A stretch of DNA of 28,363 nt, from NCBI GenBank assembly GCA_039030125.1, contig JBCCEV010000036.1:1-28363 (forward strand), written 5' to 3'. Position 1 is the stretch's first letter, and every line of letters begins with the position of its first letter. Made by a program: the position numbers and the translations under genes. Below the pieces are notes generated by a model. It had not been told where the DNA came from, did no database searches, and saw only the letters and a program-made list of their open reading frames with translations. Positions 1 through 6,492 of the stretch are shown here, in pieces. The stretch comes from JBCCEV01 sp039030125 (lineage in GTDB: Bacteria; Pseudomonadota; Gammaproteobacteria; Ga0077536).

Positions 1-329
1 TAGCGCTTTACTATTTCGACTGGGATGGAGCACGCACTCAGCAGATCCTTGAATCGACCCATTCCGGTGGTGTTTGCATCAATGACACGATGAGTCATGT
101 GTTGGCCGATGACGTGCCTTTCGGCGGGATCGGACCCTCGGGGATCGGGCATTACCATGGGAGAGAAGGCTTTGAGACTTTTTCACACATGAAGAGCGTC
201 GTTCGCAAGGGCCGAATAAATCCCGCAAGTTTTATCGGAGCCCCCTGGGATCGTCCCATTTTTAACCTGATGACAGCGATGCATTGGTTAAAGTTTCGTA
301 AGAAAAACCTGCAATCGGTTATCTCCTAA
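1..329 (+). CDS. Aldehyde dehydrogenase, C-terminal part (coniferyl-aldehyde-dehydrogenase-like)
   Basis: Only the last 108 or so residues are present; the reading frame is open from position 3 and the start lies before the window. The motif PFGGIGPSGIG followed by HGREGFETFSH (around positions 117-183) is the C-terminal signature of NAD(P)-dependent aldehyde dehydrogenases, in the form typical of the coniferyl/fatty-aldehyde type. The NAD-binding part, the catalytic Cys and the general-base Glu are outside the window, so activity cannot be judged. The tail ends with a basic, mildly hydrophobic segment (LMTAMHWLKFRKK), as in members that sit at membranes. The SDR gene starts 25 bp downstream on the same strand and probably shares the transcript. 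The family is clear; the substrate is not. Confidence 0.9.
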   Translation, partial: ALYYFDWDGARTQQILESTHSGGVCINDTMSHVLADDVPFGGIGPSGIGHYHGREGFETFSHMKSVVRKGRINPASFIGAPWDRPIFNLMTAMHWLKFRKKNLQSVIS

Positions 330-354
330 CAGCACAAACGAAAAGGCAGGGCAC

Positions 355-1068
355 ATGAAAACAGCAGTGGTACTGGGCGTCGGCGCGGAACGTGGCTTAG
401 GGGCACAGTTGTGCGTTCGATTCGCGTCACTTGGAATGCGCGTAATCGCGGCGGGACGAACGGCGGCGAAGATCGGCGCAGTCGCTGACATGATCAACAA
501 GGCTGGCGGCAACGCCAAGGCGGTCACCGCGGATGCGACCAGCCAATCGGATATCTCAACATTGTTTGATGAGGCTGGCGAAACGCTTGATCTGGCCATT
601 TTCAACGTTGGCAACAATACGCCTGGCGACATTGCGGATATCACGCCTGAGTACTTTGAAAGCGGTTGGCGAATTGGCTGTTTCGGCGGCTTTCTTTTTG
701 GGAAAGAAGCCGCCACTCGAATGACACATCGAGGAGCAGGAACCATCCTCTTTACGGGCGCGAGCGCATCGCTGCGCGGCAAGGCAAACTTCGGGGCGTT
801 CAGCTCATCGAAAGGCGCGCTGAGGAATTTTGCGCAAGCGCTGGCGAAGGAAGTGGGGCCTCTTGGGGTCCATGTTGGTCACGTTATCGTGGATGGGGCC
901 ATCGACGGCGAAGTCGTTAAAACAAGATACCCGGAGTATGCAGACAAACTTGGAGAAATGGGTGTATCCATCGAGGGGATCGTTGATGGCTATCAATTCA
1001 TACACGAGCAACCCAATCGCGCGTGGACCTTTGAGTTAGACGTTCGCACGTCTATCGAGCAATGGTAA
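355..1068 (+). CDS. SDR-family protein with Phe in place of the catalytic Tyr
   Basis: A 237-residue Rossmann-fold protein of classical SDR length. The N-terminal cofactor loop is GVGAERGLG (residues 8-16), a variant of TGxxxGxG, and residues 81-90 (AIFNVGNNTP) replace the usual NNAG. Ser136/Ser138 in TGASAS can supply the catalytic Ser, and Lys153 is present. The position four before Lys153, normally the catalytic Tyr, is Phe149 (FSSSK). Such substitutions occur in some SDR subgroups, so this is probably genuine divergence, but ordinary Tyr-dependent hydride-transfer chemistry cannot be assumed. The ATG follows a GGCAGGG ribosome site. It sits in an apparent operon behind the aldehyde dehydrogenase and ends at a terminator. 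Function may be reduction of an aldehyde or ketone, an altered reaction, or ligand sensing. Confidence 0.88.
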   Translation: MKTAVVLGVGAERGLGAQLCVRFASLGMRVIAAGRTAAKIGAVADMINKAGGNAKAVTADATSQSDISTLFDEAGETLDLAIFNVGNNTPGDIADITPEYFESGWRIGCFGGFLFGKEAATRMTHRGAGTILFTGASASLRGKANFGAFSSSKGALRNFAQALAKEVGPLGVHVGHVIVDGAIDGEVVKTRYPEYADKLGEMGVSIEGIVDGYQFIHEQPNRAWTFELDVRTSIEQW

Positions 1069-1130
1069 GCGCCACACCGTTGCTCGAAATTATTGATTGT
1101 CCCTGGTAGCGGTATTCGACCCTGCCGCAC

Positions 1131-1159
1131 TGCCTTTAGATTGCGCCAAAGGCATTTTT
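1131..1159 (+). terminator. Rho-independent terminator after the SDR gene
   Basis: Seven-base arms TGCCTTT (1131-1137) and AAAGGCA (1148-1154) with a 10-base loop are followed directly by TTTTT (1155-1159). It lies 62 bp after the SDR stop and reads as a terminator only on the plus strand. It also separates the SDR operon from the convergent GST gene, whose stop is at 1168. Confidence 0.6.
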
Positions 1160-1167
1160 ACACAGCG

Positions 1168-1851
1168 TTAAGCGGCTACCCTTGTTGCCTTAACCTTGCC
1201 AAGATAGTTTTCGGGCGCGAAATAGAAGGCACTGAAACGCTGCTCGAAGTTCTCGGCGACTGATTTTTCTGCGATCCCCGTCGCAAGAAGTGCCCGCTGC
1301 CACCGCTTGAGTTGCGGAAACTCAGAAAGAATATCGAATGCCGTGTGGCGTTCCACGATATCGAATCGATGGAGAATCGGTAGCCATGCCAGATCGATCA
1401 TTCCAATCGTTTCGCCGTCAACATAAGGTTCGCCCTGAATTCGGTTTTGAATCTTCTCAAGGTCAACGCCAAGCTCATCGAGCTTGGTTTCTAACATTGA
1501 TTTCGATGCGCTACGCAACGCGGCGCATTGTGACGACAACACTTTATTGGCCAATGCATTCCAGGCCCGGTCCTGTGCTTTTTTAACAGGGTCGCAGGCC
1601 GAAATTGGTTCACCGATGGCCTCATCGACATATTCGCTGATGGGGTCGCTTTCGAAGATAGAACGTCCATCTTCGGTGATCAGGATCGGCGCCTGCCCAT
1701 GTGGCGACATCGCGATAAACCACTCGGGTTTGTCGCATATGGGTTTCTCTCCACGGTCGATGTAGATCGATTCCCAGATTGCGTTTTTCGCGGCCAACAC
1801 CGCAGTTACGCGCTGCAAGAAAGGGCAAATGGTGAAGCTGATCAGTTTCAT
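1168..1851 (-). CDS. Glutathione S-transferase, cysteine-type (omega-like)
   Basis: A 227-residue protein of normal cytosolic GST size. The N-terminal thioredoxin-fold domain (residues 1-80) carries CPFLQR with Cys9 at the active-site position, cis-Pro55 (QAPIL) and the glutathione-binding Glu67-Ser68 (FESDPISEYVDE). The run KPEWF at 41-45 plus the Cys motif matches omega-class GSTs (CPFAER and KPEWF in human GSTO1), which act as thiol transferases and reductases rather than conjugating enzymes. The C-terminal helical domain follows. The ATG has GGGA eight to nine bases upstream. The gene is divergent from arsR across 49 bp and shares its palindromic control region. Human GSTO1 is known to reduce methylarsonate, so an arsenic role is attractive here, but this is inference; detoxification of another electrophile is possible. 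Confidence 0.85.
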   Translation of the reverse strand: MKLISFTICPFLQRVTAVLAAKNAIWESIYIDRGEKPICDKPEWFIAMSPHGQAPILITEDGRSIFESDPISEYVDEAIGEPISACDPVKKAQDRAWNALANKVLSSQCAALRSASKSMLETKLDELGVDLEKIQNRIQGEPYVDGETIGMIDLAWLPILHRFDIVERHTAFDILSEFPQLKRWQRALLATGIAEKSVAENFEQRFSAFYFAPENYLGKVKATRVAA

Positions 1852-1865
1852 GGTGATTTTTCCCA

Positions 1866-1894
1866 GTAGATTAATTTTATTATACGACTATAAT
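1866..1894. promoter_or_regulatory. Divergent GST/arsR promoter with palindromic operator
   Basis: The 16-bp palindrome ATTATACGACTATAAT (1879-1894) has perfect 6-bp arms around CGAC. Because TATAAT is its own arm, it offers a consensus -10 box to each strand: 1889-1894 for arsR and 1884-1879 for the GST. The arsR -10 lies 6 bases before its ATG, so the transcript would be leaderless or nearly so. The GST transcript would have a leader of about 20 bases. The best arsR -35 is the weak TAGATT at 1867-1872 (16-bp spacer). ArsR/SmtB repressors bind AT-rich palindromes overlapping their own promoters, so this is the probable ArsR operator controlling both genes. Confidence 0.6.
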
Positions 1895-1900
1895 GGAAAT

Positions 1901-2245
1901 ATGGAAAAGATAAATGCAATCAACGCGCTTGTCGCGTTAGCCCACGAAACACGGCTCGATATCTTTCGGATCCTGGTCCGTGCAGGCCGCACTGGTATGG
2001 CCGCCGGAGCACTGGCGCGAGAACTCGACGTACCCGCCTCAACGCTGTCGTTTCACCTTAAAGAGCTTAAGTTTTCTGGTGTGGTGCAGTGCCGCCGGGA
2101 AAGCCGCTCACTGATCTACAGCGCAAACTTCGAGGTGATGACCTCGTTAGTGGACTTCTTGTCTGAGAACTGCTGCGAGGACGAAGGGCTTGTTGATTGC
2201 GGACAACCGACCGGCGATGACATTGCAGCCGGTCGCAAAACCTGA
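1901..2245 (+). CDS. arsR: ArsR-family metalloid-responsive repressor
   Basis: A 114-residue winged-helix protein. The DNA-recognition region is around residues 33-58 (AGALARELDVPASTLSFHLKEL), typical of ArsR/SmtB. The classical helix-4 CVC pair is absent (ARELDVP there). Instead Cys91-Cys92 and Cys100 lie in the C-terminal tail (SENCCEDEGLVDC), the arrangement known from Acidithiobacillus-type ArsR, where three cysteines bind As(III). I chose the ATG at 1901: the frame is open back to 1829, but the earlier residues do not look like ArsR and the TATAAT box at 1889-1894 would lie inside the coding region. It heads an operon with arsI (47 bp downstream) and acr3, and probably represses itself and the divergent GST. 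Confidence 0.92.
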   Translation: MEKINAINALVALAHETRLDIFRILVRAGRTGMAAGALARELDVPASTLSFHLKELKFSGVVQCRRESRSLIYSANFEVMTSLVDFLSENCCEDEGLVDCGQPTGDDIAAGRKT

Positions 2246-2292
2246 AACAGCGAATGGGGAAGTAACCCATTCGACCCGATTGGAGAAATATC

Positions 2293-2727
2293 ATGCGGAT
2301 CCAACTTGCCCTAAATGTCAAAGACCTAGAAAGCGCCATTGTCTTTTATTCGAAGCTATTCAATACCGAGGTGAATAAAAGGAAACCGGGTTATGCCAAC
2401 TTTGCGATCGACAACCCCCCACTAAAGCTCGTTCTTAACGAGCGCCCGGATGCACCTGAACGACTCGATCACTTGGGCGTTGAGATGTTTGGCGAAGGCG
2501 ACGTCGCAGCCACCGCCGATCGGCTACGAGATGCTGGGATGATTCGTTTGGAAGAGCAAGACACCACCTGCTGCTACGCGAATTCGGAGAAAGTTTGGGC
2601 GACAGAGCCCGACGGACTGCAATGGGAGTGGTATCGAGTCAAAGCCGACACCGAATCGTTTGGCGTGGAACCGGACTTTAGCGCTGCGAAGCAAAGCCCA
2701 GAGCCTAAAAAAGACGGGCGTTGTTGA
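2293..2727 (+). CDS. arsI: ArsI/CadI-family C-As lyase (VOC-fold metalloenzyme)
   Basis: A 144-residue vicinal-oxygen-chelate protein with two beta-alpha-beta modules. It carries QLALNV at the N-terminus, PGYANFAI at 32-39, LDHLGVE at 58-64, TTCCYA at 91-96 and WEWY at 111-114. Likely Fe(II) ligands are Gln4, His60 and Glu112, as in the Gln-His-Glu type of ArsI; Cys93-Cys94 match the vicinal pair that binds trivalent organoarsenicals. ArsI cleaves the C-As bond of MAs(III) and trivalent aromatic arsenicals using O2, giving As(III). Some close relatives are named CadI for cadmium induction, so metal rather than organoarsenic specificity is the main alternative. A GGAG lies 7 bases before the ATG. 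It overlaps acr3 by one base, and its Cys144 is the last residue. Confidence 0.9.
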   Translation: MRIQLALNVKDLESAIVFYSKLFNTEVNKRKPGYANFAIDNPPLKLVLNERPDAPERLDHLGVEMFGEGDVAATADRLRDAGMIRLEEQDTTCCYANSEKVWATEPDGLQWEWYRVKADTESFGVEPDFSAAKQSPEPKKDGRC

Positions 2728-3797
2728 TGGGGATTTTTGAGCGCTACCTGAGTCTTTGGGTTGCGCTCGCGATTATCGGTGGAACTGCGGCGGGCACACT
2801 AATCCCTGGGGTTTTCGATGGGCTGGCCGGTCTCGAAGTCGCCGGCGTCAACCTGCTGGTGGCAATGCTCGTTTGGGTCATGATTTACCCCATGATGGTG
2901 AACATCGATTTCGCGTCGCTCCGTCATGCGGGCCACCGGCCTAAAGGCTTGGTCGTCACGCTGGTTGTGAATTGGCTGATTAAGCCACTCACCATGGCCG
3001 GGTTAGGGATCCTCTTTTTTGAAGTCGTTTTTCGCGCCTGGGTCGACCCCAGTGATGCGCGTGAATACATCGCGGGGATGATCTTGCTTGGCGCCGCGCC
3101 CTGCACTGCCATGGTCTTCGTGTGGAGCCAGTTGGTGAAAGGGGACGCAACGTACACCTTGGTACAGGTCTCCGTTAATGACGTGATCATGATCTTTGCA
3201 TTCGCGCCGATCGTTGCAATGCTGCTGGGGATCGCCGAAGTCGTGGTGCCCTGGCCGACATTGCTGTTTTCCGTGCTGCTCTATGTCGTGGTTCCGCTGC
3301 TCGCCGGTCTCCTTACCCGACGGACCTTGCAAAGCGGCGGCGGCGATACAAGGCTTGCGGCATTCAGCGCCAAGCTAAAACCTTATACCGTCGTCGGCCT
3401 GCTCGCGACTGTCGTGCTGCTGTTCGGCTTTCAGGGCCCTCGTATCGTGAATCAACCGATCGTGATTTTGTTGATTGCAATCCCGTTATTGGTTCAAAGC
3501 TACGGGATTTTCTTTGTGGCGTACGGCTGGGCATGGGCGTGGCGCACCCCATTTTCGGTCGCCGCACCGGCAGCATTGATCGGCACATCAAACTTTTTCG
3601 AGCTCGCCGTGGCCGTCGCAATTAGCCTCTTTGGTCTTAACAGCGGCGCCGCGCTTGCCACGGTCGTCGGCGTACTGGTGGAAGTACCGGTCATGCTTTC
3701 GCTGGTCGCGTTCGCCAACCGAACACGTCGATGCTTTCCATTAGAAGGCGTGGCCAGTAAAGAAATGAATGAGACGTACTCGCCGACCGGCACCTAA
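2727..3797 (+). CDS. acr3: Acr3-type arsenite efflux permease
   Basis: A 356-residue inner-membrane protein with about ten hydrophobic segments, the usual Acr3 (BART superfamily) size. The signature AAPCTAMVFVWS places the conserved Cys126 in TM4; GTSNFFELAVA (286-296) and VLVEVPVML with Glu319 match the conserved late segments. It exports As(III), using the proton-motive force. The start is the ATG at 2727, sharing its A with the arsI stop (TGATG), which implies translational coupling; an in-frame TTG at 2721 is less likely. No arsC arsenate reductase is present in the operon, so the unit appears set up for As(III) made by ArsI, or relies on a reductase elsewhere. Confidence 0.93.
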   Translation: MGIFERYLSLWVALAIIGGTAAGTLIPGVFDGLAGLEVAGVNLLVAMLVWVMIYPMMVNIDFASLRHAGHRPKGLVVTLVVNWLIKPLTMAGLGILFFEVVFRAWVDPSDAREYIAGMILLGAAPCTAMVFVWSQLVKGDATYTLVQVSVNDVIMIFAFAPIVAMLLGIAEVVVPWPTLLFSVLLYVVVPLLAGLLTRRTLQSGGGDTRLAAFSAKLKPYTVVGLLATVVLLFGFQGPRIVNQPIVILLIAIPLLVQSYGIFFVAYGWAWAWRTPFSVAAPAALIGTSNFFELAVAVAISLFGLNSGAALATVVGVLVEVPVMLSLVAFANRTRRCFPLEGVASKEMNETYSPTGT

Positions 3798-3881
3798 TTT
3801 GGGAGGCAACCCTGCCGATCGGGACCGCCCTGATGCGGAGATTCTCGCGGCTTCAAATCGCGCGAACCCGGAGCCTTTGGG

Positions 3882-4799
3882 TTATTGAAGTTTGCTTCCG
3901 ACCTCGGACAACTGCGCATCGTTATAGCGCACGCGTTTGCGCGGGCCTCGCCCCAAGGCAAGCTCGGGCACCATGGGATCGAAGCCACCGGGGGGCGCTT
4001 CGGGATCAGAGAAATAGCCGAGCCCGTAAGTCCCTTGGGTATAGCCCAATAACTCTTGCAGCTCCTCGTCTAAATCCCTGGCAATATGCGGCGGGCACGA
4101 AAGATATTGGTTTTCCTGTTGCCGCAACCATGCCAGGCAGTAGGTGAGATTGAGACCCAAGCGCGACTCGTTTGAGCGGTTCTCCCCGCCCCCGTGCAAC
4201 ACCGTGCCCGTATAGATCAATACCGAACCTTTGCTCATTTCAGCTTGCACGATTTCCTCGGGCGCCGCTTCGCGATCCCAAGGCCAGTGGTTGGAACCTG
4301 GGACAAAATTTGTCGCGCCATTTTCTGCGGTGAAATCGTTGATGGCCCACAACGTATTAAATTGCGGCTCTATACCAGGCGGTATTTGGGTACCAAATGC
4401 TTCTCGATCGCGGTGGATCGTTTGCGCGGCCTCACCCGGATGGATATTGGTGGCCTGCGTTAAATGGACCGTGAGCTTGTCTGCGTACGGTTCTAGGAAG
4501 TGATGCGCCAGCGCTAGGATCCTTCTATCCATCACAATTTTGCGGCAACTCGGAGTGCGGGCGATCAAGGCACCGGTGCGTTGAGTCTTACGGCCTGAAA
4601 AATGATCTCGGCCAAATGGAGCGACACTCTGGTAGGGCTCTAATTCTTCTTTGAAACGGGTTAAAGATGCGAAATCCAACGCGTCTTTGAGCACCGCGCC
4701 ACCGTTACGCGATATTGCGCTAAAGACGTCGCCGAGTGGTGCATCGCACTCGAAATATTCTAGGGTCACTGCTTTTCCCGAGCCTCTTTTTGCCACCAT
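3882..4799 (-). CDS. Phytanoyl-CoA dioxygenase (PhyH) family oxygenase
   Basis: A 305-residue Fe(II)/2-oxoglutarate-type oxygenase on a double-stranded beta-helix fold. The metal-binding facial triad is visible as His129-x-Asp131 (IHRDREAF) and His202 (VLHGGGENRS), with Arg213 well placed to bind the 2-oxoglutarate carboxylate. Family members hydroxylate lipids, amino acids, natural products and osmolytes; the substrate cannot be read from sequence. The ATG has GAGGG four bases upstream. It is transcribed towards acr3, ending 85 bp from it with no convincing terminator between, and appears to be a single-gene unit. No partner gene points to a pathway, so a link with the arsenic operon is not supported. 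Confidence 0.88.
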   Translation of the reverse strand: MVAKRGSGKAVTLEYFECDAPLGDVFSAISRNGGAVLKDALDFASLTRFKEELEPYQSVAPFGRDHFSGRKTQRTGALIARTPSCRKIVMDRRILALAHHFLEPYADKLTVHLTQATNIHPGEAAQTIHRDREAFGTQIPPGIEPQFNTLWAINDFTAENGATNFVPGSNHWPWDREAAPEEIVQAEMSKGSVLIYTGTVLHGGGENRSNESRLGLNLTYCLAWLRQQENQYLSCPPHIARDLDEELQELLGYTQGTYGLGYFSDPEAPPGGFDPMVPELALGRGPRKRVRYNDAQLSEVGSKLQ

Positions 4800-4858
4800 A
4801 AACCCTCAGTTCGACGGATACCACCGTGTAGACCATTGTTGTAACTGCCTTGGCACTG

Positions 4859-4870
4859 GTACTTAAGTAC
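4859..4870. promoter_or_regulatory. 12-bp perfect palindrome upstream of the PhyH gene
   Basis: GTACTTAAGTAC is a perfect palindrome 60 bp upstream of the PhyH start on the minus strand and 167 bp upstream of the PEP-CTERM gene. It could be a small dimeric-regulator site. There is no second copy that I can see, so it may be chance. Confidence 0.3.
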
Positions 4871-4923
4871 TAATTCCTGCCGCGTTATCCAGGCTAGCCT
4901 CTCACCCCAAGATCAATGACGCG

Positions 4924-4985
4924 CGCCGCCAGGCAGCAAGCGAGCCCCCAAGATACCGCGTGGGCCCGCTTTCTGCCTGGCCGCG
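4924..4985. repeat. Long GC-rich inverted repeat (24-bp arms, 14-base loop)
   Basis: Arms 4924-4947 and 4962-4985 pair over 24 positions with three mismatches; the core is CCAGGCAGCAAGCG against CGCTTTCTGCCTGG. No T-run follows on either strand, so it is not a standard terminator. It lies in the 237-bp divergent gap between the PhyH and PEP-CTERM genes, 51 bp before the latter's ATG. It could be part of the mRNA leader, a Rho-dependent stop element, or a decayed REP/MITE-like repeat. Confidence 0.65.
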
Positions 4986-5036
4986 GGCAGGTACTTTAAC
5001 CGAGTTCTTTCGGGAACAAGACTTTAAGGAAAGCGC

Positions 5037-5735
5037 ATGAAAGACAAGCCCACAACCTTGCCTGGAAGCTGGGCCGCGACGGCCCTACTCCTCGCCGTGT
5101 TCAGCACTGCCAATGCAACACAAACAACATTCGAATTTAGCGGTACCGTGACCAGTCTTTCTGGCGGTTTAATCGACGATTTCATTCTCGGCGATACGAT
5201 TTCTGGCAGCTTCACCGTGGATACCGATAGCATCTGGCTAGCCGATCAATTCCCGACCGACAACACCATTAGAAAGTCTTTTAGCCCTGTCATACAACTT
5301 AGTATCTCGTTAGCCCAAAGTGGCCACACCTGGCAGCAAATGGTTCCGGCTGGCTCTTTTGGGGGCACATTTACCGTGCGCAACGATGCGTCCGCGCCAT
5401 TCGGCTTTACTGTGGATTCGGTATCGACGCAAATGTCCACCGCGTTCCTTACCGCCACAGCGGTTGAAGGGCGAACACCCGCGTGGGCGAGCGTGATCTT
5501 GGAATCGAGCATCTTTGGCGCCGGTGATCCGGGAATGCTTACGGGGATCGGTATCCCAACGTCGCCGCTAGCATTTGAATCCGGAGGTGTTAGCTTTTTC
5601 TACGAGCCTGATTCCACCGTCTCCAGTATCGGCTTCGCGCCCTTGGTGATACCCATACCGGCACCCATGGTGCTCCTGATTTCAGGGATCGCCGGGGTTG
5701 CCGGATTCGCTCGGCGCGGCGCGGCGAAAACCTGA
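5037..5735 (+). CDS. Exported protein with PEP-CTERM-like sorting tail
   Basis: A 232-residue protein with a Sec signal peptide ending near residue 27 (LLLAVFSTANA) and a beta-rich, Ser/Thr-rich body. The tail at about 205-232 is IPIPAPMVLLISGIAG followed by a basic end (ARRG..K): a Pro motif, one hydrophobic helix and Arg/Lys residues. That is the architecture of PEP-CTERM/VPLPA-type exosortase substrates, which are cut and anchored at the cell surface in exopolysaccharide-making bacteria. The body resembles the common beta-sandwich PEP-CTERM proteins of unknown function. A strong AAGGAAAG site precedes the ATG. The gene stands alone; no exosortase gene is in the window, so processing must depend on one elsewhere. 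Confidence 0.8.
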   Translation: MKDKPTTLPGSWAATALLLAVFSTANATQTTFEFSGTVTSLSGGLIDDFILGDTISGSFTVDTDSIWLADQFPTDNTIRKSFSPVIQLSISLAQSGHTWQQMVPAGSFGGTFTVRNDASAPFGFTVDSVSTQMSTAFLTATAVEGRTPAWASVILESSIFGAGDPGMLTGIGIPTSPLAFESGGVSFFYEPDSTVSSIGFAPLVIPIPAPMVLLISGIAGVAGFARRGAAKT

Positions 5736-5750
5736 AGTACGATAGGATTT

Positions 5751-5792
5751 GCGCGGGCAGCACCCTTGTCGCGCGCTGGGCCGCTGCCGCGC
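5751..5792 (+). other. GC-rich hairpin between the PEP-CTERM and response-regulator genes
   Basis: GCGCGGGCAGC (5751-5761) pairs with GCTGCCGCGC (5783-5792) with one bulged G. It begins 15 bp after the PEP-CTERM stop. No U-tract follows, so if it ends transcription it does so weakly or with Rho. Confidence 0.4.
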
Positions 5793-5838
5793 GCCTTGGG
5801 GGTGTAAGCGCACCGTTACGTCAATCGCCGTGAGCTAG

Positions 5839-6486
5839 ATGATGTCTTTACGGATCCTCGTCGTCGATGACCATCCATTGTTCCTGGCCGGGATCCAAGA
5901 GGTCCTGGCCGATCTTGCGGCAGGGGTTTTGACCGTCCGCGAGGCAAATAACGCGGCTTCGGCGTTGGACTTGCTCGAACGTGAGTCGCCGTTTGATTGG
6001 ATCTATCTCGATCTCAATCTGCCAGACAAAGATGGCATGAATCTACTTTCAACCATACACACGCTCGGACTCGATACCCCGGTCGTGGTGATCTCTGGTG
6101 ATGACGATCCCAATACTGTTGATAGTGCACTCAAAGCTGGCGCCTGCGGGTTCGTCAGCAAGGCCAGTACGCGAGAAGAACTGTTGGAAGCTTTCCGTGC
6201 CATTAATCGCGGCGACCAATTCATATCCAATGCGCTGCGTGCCCCACTCGCCGAGTTTCGCCTCGGCACAAAACGTCCGCGACGAGAAAGCATTAGGCTG
6301 ACGCGACGCCAACGTGAGGTCCTCAACTTGTTGGCGAAGGGTTTCAGCAATGCAGCGATCGCCGATGCCCTGGGTTTATCTGTGAGCACGGTTAAAAGCC
6401 ATGTTTCCACGCTTTTCGAAGCATTGGGCGTTGATAACCGCGCGGGATGCACGCGCGCGGCTCTGCGGCTTGGCTTAATCGATTAA
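5839..6486 (+). CDS. NarL/FixJ-type response regulator (REC + LuxR HTH)
   Basis: A 215-residue transcription regulator. The receiver domain (about 4-120) has the acidic pair Asp10-Asp11, phosphoacceptor Asp58 (YLDLNLPDKDG), Ser in VVISGDD and the conserved Lys in FVSKAS. The C-terminal LuxR-type HTH (about 150-212) has LTRRQREVLNLLAKGFSN and STVKSHVS. Phosphorylation of Asp58 normally drives dimerisation and DNA binding. Two ATGs stand in tandem (5839 and 5842) with only a weak GTGAG upstream. It ends six bases from the stop of the convergent hybrid histidine kinase gene, the obvious candidate partner, although such convergent pairs are less usual than operons. Confidence 0.93.
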   Translation: MMSLRILVVDDHPLFLAGIQEVLADLAAGVLTVREANNAASALDLLERESPFDWIYLDLNLPDKDGMNLLSTIHTLGLDTPVVVISGDDDPNTVDSALKAGACGFVSKASTREELLEAFRAINRGDQFISNALRAPLAEFRLGTKRPRRESIRLTRRQREVLNLLAKGFSNAAIADALGLSVSTVKSHVSTLFEALGVDNRAGCTRAALRLGLID

Positions 6487-6492
6487 CAGCGG

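Noticed and set aside
288..782. Long open frame opposite the SDR gene
   Set aside because: It has no family motifs and lies antisense to a clear Rossmann-fold gene; it is a byproduct of GC-biased codon use.
1829..1900. Longer N-terminus for ArsR from position 1829
   Set aside because: The extra 24 residues do not resemble ArsR and would overlap the GST start and the promoter palindrome.
3865..3883. AACCC/GGGTT hairpin between acr3 and the PhyH gene as a bidirectional terminator
   Set aside because: The stem is only five bp, there is no T-run on either strand, and it overlaps the PhyH stop codon.
3882..4799. PhyH enzyme as part of the arsenic operon
   Set aside because: It is convergent with acr3 and has its own upstream region; nothing in the sequence links it to arsenic.
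4849..4866. Possible sigma-54 promoter (TGGCAC) before the PEP-CTERM gene
   Set aside because: The -24-like TGGCAC at 4851-4856 is not followed by a TTGC element at the right spacing.
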